Shown here: piece after piece, positions 1 to 8,697 of the stretch
How the letters are laid out: every line of letters starts with the position of its first letter
Position numbering within the stretch: position 1 is the stretch's first letter
NCBI GenBank assembly: GCA_905221605.1
Contig: CAJNDS010000222.1
Span: 1-64,000 of the forward strand
From: Symbiodinium natans
Taxonomy: Eukaryota; Sar; Dinophyceae; Suessiales; Symbiodiniaceae
Direction of reading: 5' to 3'
DNA: 64,000 nt
Made by a program: the position numbers and the translations under genes
The notes under the pieces: model-generated
What the model was told of the DNA's origin: nothing
The model's database searches: none
Seen by the model: only the letters and a program-made list of their open reading frames with translations

Positions 1-180
1 CCAAACCCTAAACCCTAAACCCCTAACCCCTAAACCCTAAACCCTGAACCCTAAATCCGAAACGCTAAACCCCCTCCCCCCAATCACATTCCCGAAATCC
101 CCGAAGCCTTGACTGCCAGACACACAAACAAACCCTAGGCCCCAGGCCCTAAACCCTAAACCCTAAACCCTAAACCCTAA
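1..180. repeat. Telomere-like array (CCCTAAA orientation) with degenerate units
   Basis: Runs of CCCTAAA with variant units (CCCCTAA, CCCTGAA) at 1-60 and 140-182, split by a short unique stretch. The TTTAGGG unit is the telomere repeat of plants, many algae and dinoflagellates. The array is not terminal in the usual sense, because similar arrays in both orientations recur through all 64 kb. Confidence 0.85.
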
Positions 181-195
181 ACCCCCTTGTATGAC

Positions 196-248
196 CTAAG
201 CTCGCATATCAATGACGCCGTCTGGCAGCTCAACCGAGCTGGCTGATG
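196..248 (-). CDS. Possible terminal exon, unknown protein
   Basis: On the minus strand a CTGCAG acceptor precedes 2 + 17 codons ending in TAG, giving a product with ELPDGVIDMRA at its end. It lies between telomere-like arrays. No homology is recognised. It is supported only by splice site, open frame and codon look. Confidence 0.3.
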
Positions 249-289
249 CTGCAGGCTGGTTGAGGCTTCAGGGTTTGCACAGGTTTGCG

Positions 290-480
290 GTTTAGGGTCT
301 CTAGGGCTTAGGGCTTATAAGGCATATAGGGCTTACGGCTTAGGGCTTATAGGGCTTATAGGGCCTAAAGGGCTTACAGGGCTTGTAGGGCTTACATGAT
401 AGGGTTTATAGGGTTTATAGGGCTTATAGGGCTTGTAGGGCTTACAGGGCTTATAGGGCTGATAGGGCTGATAGGGCTTT
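290..480. repeat. Degenerate GGGCTTATA/GGGCTTA repeat
   Basis: A run of drifted units (AGGGCTTATAGGGCTTA and similar) related to TTTAGGG, with inserted TA. The ORF of repeated KPY units on the minus strand is a translation of this repeat and not a gene. Confidence 0.8.
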
Positions 481-588
481 ATAGGGACTCCGAGAGCTGT
501 TGACCAAAACCCCGGGGCGCCTCCAGCAGCAACAGCACGCAGGAGACGGCGCCATTCTTGGCAGCCGCTTCCAGGGCGGTCCTGATCT
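479..588 (-). CDS. Terminal exon with one ankyrin-like repeat
   Basis: Reading minus from 588, 2 + 36 codons end in TAA at 479-481. The product contains RTALEAAAKNGAVSCVLLLL, which fits the ankyrin pattern TALxxAAxxGxxxxVxLLL. The acceptor is TTTTTGAG|AG. The sequence immediately upstream in the sense direction is the CTAG end of an inverted-repeat element (597-709), so that element seems to form the 3' end of the preceding intron. Upstream exons of the same gene were not firmly placed. Confidence 0.5.
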
Positions 589-596
589 CTCAAAAA

Positions 597-709
597 CTAG
601 ACCCGAGAGTAACCTAGGAATAAAAAGGGTACCCCTTTTTGGTTTTCAAGGGGATTATAAGGGAACCCAAACCCTAAAAAAAGGAAGAAGGGCCTACTCC
701 CGGTCCTAG
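597..709. mobile_element. MITE-2 (CTAGACCCGAGAGTA ... TACTCCCGGTCCTAG), intron-associated
   Basis: About 113 bp with imperfect terminal inverted repeats: CTAGACCCGAGAGTA on the left and the complement of CTAGGACCGGGAGTA on the right. The interior has AAGGGTACCCCTTTTTGG and ends in GGAAGAAGGGCCTACTC. A second copy is near 40765-40865; end fragments are near 6208-6222, 28580-28592 and 38235-38250. In the sense of the neighbouring minus-strand exons the ends supply AG acceptors or AGTAAG donors, as expected of an introner-like element. Confidence 0.6.
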
Positions 710-1509
710 AAACAAACCATCGCATCTCTTTAAGAAAGTTGAGGCGCGGAGCACGAAGCCCTAGATAAACCCAACTGAAAGCCTAAAATCAGACTCATTC
801 AACCCCTCAGCCCCCTGATCCCATTTTCAAGACGAAGAAAAAGCCCTGAGAGAAAGTAGCCCCTAACACCCCCAAACCCTATTTAGCTCAAAGGGCAAGC
901 CCCGTTAAGCCCCAACAGAATCGACGGCCCTAGGTGCCCGCCCCAAGAACCGCAAACTGTAATCCCCCGAAGCCTTCCTTATTGCAACCTACCACGAAGT
1001 CACAACACATAGCACAAACCCCGAACCTGTAAACCCTGTCTCAACTCAGTCCGAATCTTGTCCCAACCCTCTGAGGCCAACCTCCAAACCCTGCCAACCC
1101 AAAGAAACCCGCAACCCCCAAAATCCCACAAACTACGCCCCAAGATCCCCCTTAAAACCCCTGAGCCCCAAAGCCTAAACCCGACCCCTAAGCTCCAGAC
1201 CCCAAATCCTGACCCTGCAGAACAGATTCCCTCAACCCTAAGCCATTTAAAGAAAAAACACCACGCACCCCTAAAGTCTCCCAAAGACATTCCGAAAACC
1301 CCCCAGCATCCCTCAAACATCCCTGAAATCTTGCACGCCCCAAGCCTATAAATCCTAAAGATAACCTTATAAGCCCCATAAACCCTGCAAACCCCAAACC
1401 CTGAACCCTGAACCCTGTACCCTGAACCCTAAACCCGAAACCCTAAACCCCAAACCCTGCAAAACCCTATAAATCCTAATCCCCAGGAGTCGAAGGCTCT
1501 CACCAGTGG

Positions 1510-1556
1510 CGGCTGGTGAGTCGGGGTCGACTGGCTTCAGCAGCAGCTCCTCTGCA
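1510..1556 (-). CDS. Possible internal exon
   Basis: Minus-strand reading gives PAPAEELLLKPVDPDSPAAT followed directly by the donor G|GTGAGA. It lies in a unique island between telomere-like arrays. The acceptor edge is uncertain. No family is recognised. Confidence 0.35.
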
Positions 1557-1566
1557 GGCGCGGGCT

Positions 1567-1700
1567 TCAGACATTGCAGGGTTCAGGGTTTCAGGTTTCA
1601 GGGTTCAGGGTTCAGGGTTCAGGGTTTAGGGTTTAGGGTTTAGGGTTTAGGCTTAGGGTTTAGCATTTAGGGAGGGTTTAGGGTTTAGTTTGAGGGTTGA
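1567..1700. repeat. Telomere-like array (GGGTTCA grading into TTTAGGG)
   Basis: GGGTTCA units (1567-1622) pass into TTTAGGG units (1623-1690). Such grading of unit type inside one array is frequent in this window. Confidence 0.85.
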
Positions 1701-2215
1701 AAACCTCCCTGCCCTACCAGATGCTGTGCTTTGGCCACATAAGGTTCTATTCGTGACCGCGAAGGGCTCCCCGAGGCTGTTGGGTTCCCGCACTTATTAA
1801 GCAACTCCTTTCTCTCCCCCTAACCCTGAACCCTACACCCTAAATCCTAAACTCTATACCCTAAACCCTAAACCCCACACCCAACACCCTACACACTAAA
1901 CCCGGAAATGGGTGAATCCGCGGGTGTTCCACCCTTTGCTTCAACCCCAAAGAAGAGCCAAACCCGGCCCTGCTGGTTCCACGGGACCCCGCACACATGC
2001 TGTCTCGGGCCTAAGTAAACCCTAAAGCCTGAAGCCTAAGGCCTAAACCCTAAACCCGAAATCCTACTTGGGGGGAGGGTGCGCTTTGGGTTCAGGGTTT
2101 TGGGTTTATGCCTCGAGCCGGTCGAGTTTCGGGCTTGAGGTTTGGAATGTTAGGTAGGGTGCGGTAGAAATGATCCTGGCTATACCCTGGTACGGCGGCG
2201 CTGTATCTACCCCAA
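1700..2215. other. Spacer: short unique islands between telomere-like runs
   Basis: Contains coding-looking but unproven stretches near 1721-1800 and 2100-2200, with CCCTAAA runs near 1820-1900 and 2000-2060. No gene can be supported. Confidence 0.5.
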
Positions 2216-2217
2216 CT

Positions 2218-2276
2218 AACTATATATATATATATATATATACATACATACATATGTATATATATATATATATATA
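2218..2276. repeat. (TA)n microsatellite
   Basis: Two perfect TA runs with a central TACATACATA interruption. Confidence 0.9.
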
Positions 2277-3378
2277 ACTTACACCCCACACTCTCAACAC
2301 TAAACCCTAGACCGTCACCCCCCCTCCCCGACTAGGGCCTGACTAGGGTTTCAGAGTGTTGGGCCGTTTCCGTGTGCAACTGCCTTGGGGCCATCTACGT
2401 TGGCGCAGCTCTCGCTGAATGGGGGGAGGATTTTTCCACGACGAGAAAGATGTTCGTCGGGGCTCCCCGATTCTCGTTTAAACTACTTATGTATCTGTTG
2501 AGCTTGGAGTTACAAGTAGGGGCAAAGGACCATGCACTTCTGAAACACCACCTCAACCCTAAACCCTAAACCCTAAACCGTAAACCCTAAACACTCAACC
2601 CTGAAACCTTAGGGTCCGAGGAGGTAACCCTTGGCTCCTCCAGAACGTCCGGTCGAGCTGTGGCTGCCGCACAAAGTTTCGCTCGTGACCTTAAACCCTA
2701 AACCCTAAACCCTGAACCCTTTCAAAGCTCTCAAAGGCCGCAGGTTTGGGGCAGAGGGTTTGGTTTTTCTGGGGTCTCCTACAGCCCTAAAGCATCGAAA
2801 CCCGCACCGCCCTCCTCGGGGTCGAAACCCTACACCTAGGGTTTCGGGTTTAGGGCTTAGGGTTTAGGGTTTAGGATTTAGGGTTTAGGGGCCCTACTTG
2901 AAGCTATGTTGACTTAGGAAGTCGACTTTGTATCCCCAAGACAAGACCATACCCCCAACCTTGCTAACCCTACTTGCTAAGTCAACAGGGAATCCAAGTA
3001 CACTCGAAAACTCTCAACTCCAGCTAAACCTTACACCCTAAACCCGACACCCTGGCACCAAACTCCCGGGCACAGGTCGTCATCTTCCGGCAGGAATGGC
3101 CTGGCTTCGGTCCAGCACGTGTTTGTTACTATTACTAATACTATCACTAGTACTATTACCATTACCATTGCCATGTTACTGTCACTGCTGCAAGTAATAC
3201 TGTTACTACTACTAGTACTATGACTCGCACTATCCCTATTACCATTTCCCTATTCTTAACGACTATGACTATTCGTATTATTATGTTTTTTGTTGTGTAT
3301 TTCTTTTTTTTGGAGGGGGGATCTTGGGGTCCAGTTCTATATATAATATAATATATATATATATATATATATTAATTT

Positions 3379-3409
<31 letters not shown>

Positions 3410-3700
3410 GTTTTGTTGTTGGGGGGGGTCAGTTTGTAAAGGCTTCGGGCTTAGGGGCTTAGGGCAACTCAGAACTTTACGGTTCCTAAAGGCAGTCTAG
3501 GTTGAGGGTTTCAGGTTTAGGGCTTAGGGTATATAGGTTTTAGGGTAGGTTCAGTCTGTGATGCTTGAAGGTTCGTGGGCACAGTCTTACGTAGGGTTCT
3601 AAGCCCTTCCTAGAGGCCCCCGGAGCCCCAAGAAACTTCAGATGTAGGGCTTGGTTTAGGGGTTTAGGGTTTAGGGTTTTACCCTGATTAAACCCTAAAC
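2277..3700. other. Spacer with AT microsatellite and telomere-like runs
   Basis: Holds TTTAGGG/CCCTAAA runs at 2555-2600, 2690-2720, 2838-2895 and 3655-3680, an ACTATT/ACCATT-rich tract at 3122-3260 and a (TA)n tract at 3335-3405. Small open stretches around 2372-2500 and 3078-3118 are not strong enough to call. Confidence 0.5.
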
Positions 3701-3728
3701 TCTAAATCCCATAAGGCTTCCACTTACT

Positions 3729-3818
3729 GCGGGCAAAGCACCGGAACCCCTTCAGCCCCGAAGCCCAAAAAAGCCTTTTTCCCCCGCACATGGTCTGCAC
3801 GAAAGGCTTGCGCTGAAT
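3729..3818 (-). CDS. Possible internal exon
   Basis: Minus strand: an acceptor in AATTCAG and the donor CGCA|GTAAGT (near consensus) bound an open stretch containing RKPFVQTMCGG. It is downstream of the stop of the ankyrin gene and would belong to the next gene in the block. No homology is recognised. Confidence 0.3.
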
Positions 3819-3957
3819 TAGGGTTTAGGGTTTGGGGTTTAGGGTTTAGGGCTTAGGCTTTAGGGTTTCAGGGGGGGGGGCCTTAATTAATAGCAAGCTC
3901 TCAGAGTTCCTCGTGCGAGAGAGAGAAGGCCTCTCGAGATAGCGAAGGCATGCAGCC

Positions 3958-4515
3958 TCAGAACCAGCGCCCGCCCGCGCGCTCCAACAAGCTCACCACA
4001 TCCTCGTGCCGGCGATGGGAGGCGATGACCAGTGCGGTACGGCCCAGCATGTCCAACGCCTGTGGGTTTTCCCCCCCTAGTAACACCCTAAACCCTAAAA
4101 TTCCAAAGCCCCTAAGCAGCCCCTAGCTCCCCTCAATGTCTCCACTTACAACCCTAATAGGTGAGACTGACTTAGAACAAACCTCACCTGTCGATCTGCA
4201 CGGGCATTGAGCAAGAGGCGCACGATTCTTTCATCGCCCCTGTCTGAGGCATACATCAGCGCGGTGCACTTGAAGGCGTCCTGGAACCCTAAACCCTAAA
4301 CCCTAAACCCTAAAACCTAAACCCTAAACCCTAAAGGTTTGGGTAGTTCAGAGTAGCTTAGTCCTTTATGTCTGGATCCGCTCCGGCATCCAAAAGCAGA
4401 CGGACCATCTTCACGAAGCCCTTGCTGGACGCAATGGACAGGGCTGTCATGCCGGAAGCATCCCTATGATTGATGTCCACCCCATCCAACAGCTGACGAA
4501 CAATTTCGAGATGAC
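3958..4515 (-). CDS. 3' end of an ankyrin-repeat protein gene (three exons)
   Basis: Exons on the minus strand: 4364-4515, 4188-4280 and 3958-4059 (TGA at 3958-3960). Joined, they give three consecutive ankyrin repeats: GHLEIVRQLLDG...DASGMTALSIASSKG, then DAFKCTALMYASDRGDERIV, then LDMLGRTALVIASHRRHEDV, ending in ...ERAGGRWF. The TALxxAAxxGxxxxVxxLL pattern runs across both introns without loss. Intron 2 is GT-AG (128 nt). Intron 1 is GA-AG (83 nt), with the direct repeat AGGAC at both edges and an interior of TTTAGGG repeats. The 4364 exon starts in phase 2 after a C-rich acceptor. Its upstream partners are not found, and a 543-bp tandem duplication begins 70 bp upstream, so the gene may be truncated. 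Ankyrin repeats mediate protein contacts; no catalytic domain is visible. Confidence 0.8.
4281..4363 (-). other. GA-AG intron made largely of telomere-like repeats
   Basis: The 83-nt intron between two ankyrin exons begins GACTAAG and ends TTCCAG in the sense strand, with about seven TTTAGGG-type units between. The homology of both flanking exons fixes its limits to within the shared AGGAC. Confidence 0.7.
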
Positions 4516-4582
4516 CTGAGGGGGGGGGCAAGTTCATGGGTTTAGGATTTAGGGGAGAACCCCGAGCAGAATTTGTGATACA

Positions 4583-5125
4583 GTCTCGGACAAGATAATT
4601 TACTGACTTGTTGGCAAGAGTTGTTGCTGGAATGGCTTTTGGGAAGAATGTCGGAGATGTACCTTTGGCAGATTCAAGCCTAAGCTCTCCTCTTGCTCGG
4701 GTGTGGCCAAGCGCCAAAGAGCAGAAATGCCGCGTTTTTCAAGTTTCAAATTCGTTTCCGTAGTTTCAAATTAGTTTCAAAAATAGTTTCAAAATCCAGT
4801 TGCAAAATCGCTGTTAAGGGGAAACTGCATTTTTCTATGCGCAATTCAAAAAAATGAAGGAATCTCAGAGGTTCCTGGTTTTCAAAAAGCGCGGACAGAA
4901 ATTGTAGTTCCCCCTTAACAGCGATTTTGCAACTGGATTTTGAAACTAATTTGAAATTGGTTGGAAACTAATTTGAAACTATAAAAACAATTTGAAACTT
5001 GAAAAATACCATATTTCGGACTTTCTGCCCCCATCCTGGCCCTTCACACACGGCCCTCAGTTGACTGTGGTCAGCCGTGACTATAGAGACCAGAGTTTCC
5101 GAAAACTTGCCAGTCTCCAGACTTG
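4583..5125. repeat. 543-bp tandem duplication, copy 1, containing a foldback element
   Basis: The segment is repeated in direct orientation at 5126-5666 with only two differences noticed by eye, so the duplication is recent. Each copy holds a foldback element: arms at about 4734-4821 and 4909-5007 pair over roughly 90 nt (TTTTTCAAGTTTCAAATT against its complement) around a loop of about 85 nt. No protein is supported. Confidence 0.9.
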
Positions 5126-5666
5126 GTCTCGGACAAGATAATTTACTGACTTGTTGGCAAGAGTTGTTGCTGGAATGGCTTTTGGGAAGAATGTCGGAGA
5201 TGTACCTTTGGCAGATTCAAGCCTAAGCTCTCCTCTTGCTCGGGTGTGGCCAAGCGCCAAAGAGCAGAAATGCCGCGTTTTTCAAGTTTCAAATTCGTTT
5301 CCGTAGTTTCAAATTAGTTTCAAAAATAGTTTCAAAATCCAGTTGCAAACTCGCTGTTAAGGGGAAACTGCATTTTTCTATGCGCAATTCAAAAAAATGA
5401 AGGAATCTCAGAGGTTCCTGGTTTTCAAAAAGCGCGGACAGAAATTGTAGTTCCCCCTTAACAGCGATTTTGCAACTGGATTTTGAAACTAATTTGAAAT
5501 TGGTTGGAAACTAATTTGAAACTATAAAAACAATTTGAAACTTGAAAAATACCATATTTCGGACTTTCTGCCCCCATCCTGGCCCCTCACACACGGCCCT
5601 CAGTTGACTGTGGTCAGCCGTGACTATAGAGACCAGAGTTTCCGAAAACTTGCCAGTCTCCAGACT
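5126..5666. repeat. 543-bp tandem duplication, copy 2
   Basis: Near-identical to 4583-5123. Foldback arms are at about 5277-5364 and 5452-5550. The copy ends at CCAGACT, where the next inverted-repeat element (5664-5899) begins. Confidence 0.9.
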
Positions 5667-5899
5667 GTTGATGGACGAAATCCTGCATCACTTTTATTAT
5701 GCAGGTCATCCCTTCCAAACCCTGAATCTTAACATTGCTGTCCTTGCAATGCTTCGAAGTTGCATGTGTGTGAATGACCGAAATCCTGCATCACCCATAT
5801 GCGCACGCAACATTGAAATTCGAGGGGCGCGGGGAGCTCGATTGCCAACCGTCGCACACGTGTAACATAGGGGGTCATGCAAGATTTTGTCCATCAACA
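5664..5899. mobile_element. Short TIR element (CTGTTGATGGAC ends)
   Basis: The left end CTGTTGATGGACGAAATCCT and the right end, reading on the minus strand CTGTTGATGGACAAAATCTT, form an imperfect TIR of about 25 bp. An internal ACCGAAATCCTGCATCAC repeats the terminal motif. No transposase is present; a MITE is the likely class. Confidence 0.6.
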
Positions 5900-5937
5900 G
5901 TAGAACCCTATTTTGAGAACATATAACCCTGCGAAAC

Positions 5938-6000
5938 AGATAACCCTAAACCCTAAACCCTAGACCCTAAACCCTAAACCCTAAACCCCAAACCCTAAAC
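5938..6000. repeat. Telomere-like array (CCCTAAA)
   Basis: About nine CCCTAAA units, two with single-base changes. In the minus-strand sense it directly follows the 6001-6085 exon, and its GTTTAGGG supplies the putative donor. Confidence 0.85.
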
Positions 6001-6085
6001 CGCCCGACCTAAGGGGGCCGCAAACTCCACGAGCTCTTTGGCAGCTGCTCGACGAGTCTGTGCGTCGGTTATGGGCGACAGATAC
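6001..6085 (-). CDS. Possible internal exon with telomere repeat as donor
   Basis: Minus strand: acceptor CCTTAG|G, then 28 codons (YLSPITDAQTRRAAAKELVE...PLGRA), then GCG|GTTTAGGG, where the first array unit would be the 5' splice site. Composition looks coding. No family is recognised. Confidence 0.4.
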
Positions 6086-6109
6086 CTAAGGTCCCAGAGA
6101 CTAAAAGGG

Positions 6110-6170
6110 TTTAAGGTTTAGGGTTTAGGGTTTAGGGTTTAGGGTTTAGGGTTTAGGGTTTAGGGTTCCT
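6110..6170. repeat. Telomere-like array (TTTAGGG)
   Basis: About eight perfect TTTAGGG units. Confidence 0.9.
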
Positions 6171-6400
6171 CGCTGTTGTTTGAAGGGTTTAGGGTCTATA
6201 GAGCTTCGGGTCCCAGAGTAAACCTTGGAATGCCCAGGGCATGGAGGAAGCTGACCCTCAAAATAACAAGTTGCTGGGCCCCCTCCCTGTGTCCCAGTTG
6301 CAGTTGCAGATCCAAAGGCACCACAAAGCGATGAGAATCTTGCAAGTCCTTGGTAGAGTACCCTTTTTGGGGTTGGTTCTTGTTTTTTGTCTTAATTTAA

Positions 6401-6502
6401 CCGCCCCAAACCCTAAACCCTAAACCCTAAACCCTAAACCCTGAACCCTAAACCCTAAACCCTAAACACTAAACCCTAAACCCTAACCCCCCCCCCCCCC
6501 CC
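6401..6502. repeat. Telomere-like array (CCCTAAA) ending in a C tract
   Basis: About eleven CCCTAAA units followed by a run of some 15 C. Homopolymer C or G tracts next to arrays recur at 21838, 24167, 26395, 34778, 35130, 50250 and 63318. Confidence 0.85.
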
Positions 6503-6592
6503 AACAAACACAAAAGGGCCAAAGGCTACTGGGCTACCAAGAGACAGCACTGCCCTGCAGTAGATGCTGCATGCTCACAGGGATGCCATGCC

Positions 6593-6676
6593 TTAGTTTA
6601 GGGTTTAGGGTTTAGGGTCTAGGGTCTAGGGTTTAGGCTTTAGGGTTTAGGGTTTAGGGTTTAGGGTTTAGGGCCT
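6593..6676. repeat. Telomere-like array (TTTAGGG)
   Basis: About eleven units, three of them TCTAGGG or GCTTTAGGG variants. Confidence 0.9.
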
Positions 6677-6877
6677 TGCAAACCTCTGAAAAGCGTCCTA
6701 AATCAGATTCCCAGGTTTGGGGCTTTGGGACCGGTTTCTTCGGAAAGGAGTCCCTACATCGGATCCAGGGTTTGGGGCTTAGGGCCTCTTGAGCCTACTC
6801 TAAGGCCATTGAGGGAGAATGTGTGAAATATCCCGGGGTTTAGGGTTTAGGGTTTAGGGTGTAGGGTTTAGGGTTTA

Positions 6878-8217
6878 CAAGTACGGGCCCCTCAGTTATA
6901 GTATGGTTTTAGTTTTAACCCATTTTATGAGTCTGACAAGTTGCTTTATAAGTTGGTCTAACTCTGATAACTTCGTGCGAGAGTTATAGCCATAGTTACC
7001 AGTTATAAGTCATGTTATGGGTTTCAAGTTCAAGAAGTTAGCTCGAAGTTGCAAAGAAGTTACAGAAGTTGCACCAAAAAAAAGTGAATTCTAAAAAAAA
7101 TAGGTTGCTTCTTCGGAAGTATACATATAACATGTTTCACTCATGATATGTTTTGAAAAGAATGTTTTAATATGATTTTCTATCATGCGTAGAATATGGA
7201 CTCGCAGCAAAAACCCAAAGAAATGCAAATCTTTTACGAGCACACACATTTCCGGTACTAATCTATAAGATTCAGTCACAATATTGTGTGCATAATGAAA
7301 CTGACAAGTTGTCTAAGCAAGACTCGAGAGCCAGCAATAGCACCGAAACTATGCGACGCGCACACGTCAAGAAGCCATTTGAAAAACGAAGCCAAGAGGG
7401 CGCGCCACGGGGAAAATGGCCGGATACACTCGTATCCGGCAGCCCGGCGGCCAGATACACATGTATCCGCAGCATTTTCCCGAAAAATCAGCCCGACACG
7501 CGTGTATTTGGTGGGGCGGGCGGGCCGGAAACGCGCGGATACACGTGTATCAATTTGTGTCTGTTTGTGTTTTTTTGTGTCGGGCCGCGGCGCCTCCCGC
7601 CTGCCCGATACGCGTGTATCCCGCGCCCCGGGCGGCTGGATACACGTGTATCGGGAGCATTTTTTCCGAAATTCAATCGGACACGCGTGTCTCGGGCCTT
7701 TTTTGCCCAAACATGCGTCAGATACATGTGTATCCGGGTGTATCCGGGTGTTTTTCCTTGAAAGTTACCCTGCTGCTTGTTTTTGTTGTGGTGCGCCGCG
7801 TGTTCGAAGCCGCTCCAGCTCGAGGCGTAGAGGTTCGCTTCAGGGACTGCTCCGATCCCCCTTTCTTGGCCGCAAGATGGCCGAAGCGATGAGCTCGGAG
7901 AGCACAGCTGCCCCGCTCGCGAGGCGAAATTTTCTGCATCCCATAGAATGTGTACATTACAAAAGCGAGTTCGCCCGAAAAAAATGACCGATAGCGTGGC
8001 CAAGAGACTGCTTCCTTGGATGATGATATTTTGCTTAAATCGAATGCTGGATTGAAAAACCATACCAAAATCAAGAGCGATACAAGTTACGGAAGTTATA
8101 ACTTGGGCTATAAGTGAGTTATAACTCCTCTGCTAACTTTCAACATAACTTAATTATAAGTCAACTTATGCAGTTATAGCTAACATAACTTACTTATAAC
8201 TAAGGGGCCCGTACTTG
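6878..8217. mobile_element. 1340-bp TIR element inserted in a telomere-like array (TA target duplication)
   Basis: Ends CAAGTACGGGCCCCTCAGTT (left) and, reading inward from the right, CAAGTACGGGCCCCTTAGTT form a TIR of at least 25 bp. TA flanks both sides (6876-6877, 8218-8219), and removing the element restores GGGTTTAGGGTTT. TA duplications are typical of Tc1/mariner-like elements. No transposase ORF is visible, so it is probably non-autonomous. The interior has TTATAACT-rich sub-repeats near both ends and a CACGTG-type palindrome cluster at 7419-7734. The 120-bp MITE at 42906-43025 has related ends. Confidence 0.8.
7419..7734. repeat. Cluster of GATACACGTGTATC-type palindromes
   Basis: Eight palindromes of one family at 7419-7440, 7453-7467, 7495-7507, 7537-7551, 7607-7620, 7638-7652, 7680-7691 and 7721-7734. 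The core is ACACGTGT or ACGCGTGT with GATAC arms. Several are spaced 30-42 bp apart. Overlapping ORFs of 140-230 codons on both strands here are products of the repeat and share no protein family. Confidence 0.75.
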
Positions 8218-8254
8218 TAGGGTTTAGGGTCTAGGGTCTAGAGCTTAAGCTGAG

Positions 8255-8374
8255 CTACTGCGCACGCAGGCCTTCCTTGAGAGCTCCGACAGTCAGATCG
8301 CTCACAAGGTCCGGGGCCAAAGCCAGAAGTTCCACTCCAGAAGTTTTATAGACTCGGAGCATGGCATCGCAAGA
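8255..8374 (-). CDS. Terminal exon of an unknown protein, next to the retrotransposon
   Basis: Minus strand: acceptor GGCCCCTAG|TCT follows TTTAGGG repeats, then exactly 40 codons to TAG at 8255-8257. Product pieces are DAMLRVYKTSGVELLALAPD and LVSDLTVGALKEGLRAQ. The frame fits the exon boundaries exactly. The retrotransposon (8408-18332) is inserted 33 bp upstream in the sense direction, antisense to this exon. It therefore probably lies in the last intron of this gene; the upstream exons would be beyond 18337. Confidence 0.5.
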   Translation of the reverse strand, partial: SCDAMLRVYKTSGVELLALAPDLVSDLTVGALKEGLRAQ

Positions 8375-8402
8375 CTAGGGGCCCTAAACCCTAAACCCTA
8401 AA

Positions 8403-8407
8403 CCCTA
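8403..8407. other. Target-site duplication CCCTA (left)
   Basis: CCCTA directly precedes the 5' LTR and is repeated at 18333-18337. Five base pairs is usual for copia-like integrases. The target was a CCCTAAA array. Confidence 0.85.
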
Positions 8408-8635
8408 TGCGGAGCTGCAACTGGTATTGTAGAAAAGAGTTGGTGATGGGAGTTGAAGGGGTCAATGAACCCGGATATTTTTGGCTCAAGGCTCAAGAAA
8501 CGTGGGCAATGCGCCCTACGGAAAAGGTGTGTTTGGTTGTGCTTTGGGTTTTGTCTTCGGTTGTTCCAGGGGAATCAAGGGCTTCTGTTGGGGCTGACTG
8601 TTTTGTTCCCTGTCCTCCTTCGGTTGCCCCCCGTA
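8408..8635 (+). repeat. 5' LTR (228 bp)
   Basis: Identical in every base I compared to 18105-18332. It starts TGCGGAGCTG and ends CCCCCCGTA, so the ends are TG...TA and not TG...CA. At 8471-8490 it contains CCGGATATTTTTGGCTCAAG, whose last 12 bases match the 3' end of the dinoflagellate spliced leader, with GCTCAAG repeated directly after. A pyrimidine-rich stretch (about 8600-8633) ends at the LTR boundary, where TA plus the next G makes an AG. Confidence 0.92.
8471..8497 (+). promoter_or_regulatory. Spliced-leader (DinoSL) relic inside the LTR
   Basis: TTTTGGCTCAAG is the 3' end of the DinoSL (known from the literature as ending GCCATTTTGGCTCAAG). Upstream bases CCGGATA partly fit CCGTAGCCA. 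The following GCTCAAG looks like a second, shorter relic, as seen in retroposed trans-spliced dinoflagellate transcripts. It suggests that element RNA was once trans-spliced and that the leader was copied into the LTR. The copy at 18168-18194 is the same. Confidence 0.65.
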
Positions 8636-8647
8636 GGTTATGAGCCC
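8636..8647 (+). promoter_or_regulatory. Primer-binding site for a tRNA-Met anticodon arm
   Basis: GGTTATGAGCCC directly follows the 5' LTR. Its complement GGGCTCATAACC is the anticodon stem-loop of methionine (initiator-type) tRNA, with CAT as anticodon. Drosophila copia is known to prime with a half-tRNA cut in the anticodon loop; this element appears to do the same, and lacks the TGG start of a usual 3'-acceptor PBS. Confidence 0.7.
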
Positions 8648-8697
8648 AAATTAGGCTTCCTGCGGAATTGGTAAAGATTTTTCGTTTGTTTAACGCC

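Noticed and set aside
1-180. A true chromosome end
   Set aside because: The array is short, degenerate and interrupted, and equal or longer arrays in both orientations occur throughout the window.
333-593. 86-codon minus ORF with KPY repeats
   Set aside because: Translation of the degenerate GGGCTTATA repeat; the true ankyrin frame nearby is different.
6238-6352. Plus-strand exon candidate with CAG acceptor and GTAGAG donor
   Set aside because: Its edges coincide with MITE-2-like sequence (CCCAGAGTAAACCTTGG and GTACCCTTTTTGGGG), and plus-strand exons conflict with the one-strand pattern.
7286-7987. 233-codon plus ORF and overlapping ORFs of up to 191 codons on both strands
   Set aside because: Four or more frames are open at once because of the palindrome cluster and low stop density; none has a recognisable domain, and they lie within a TIR element.
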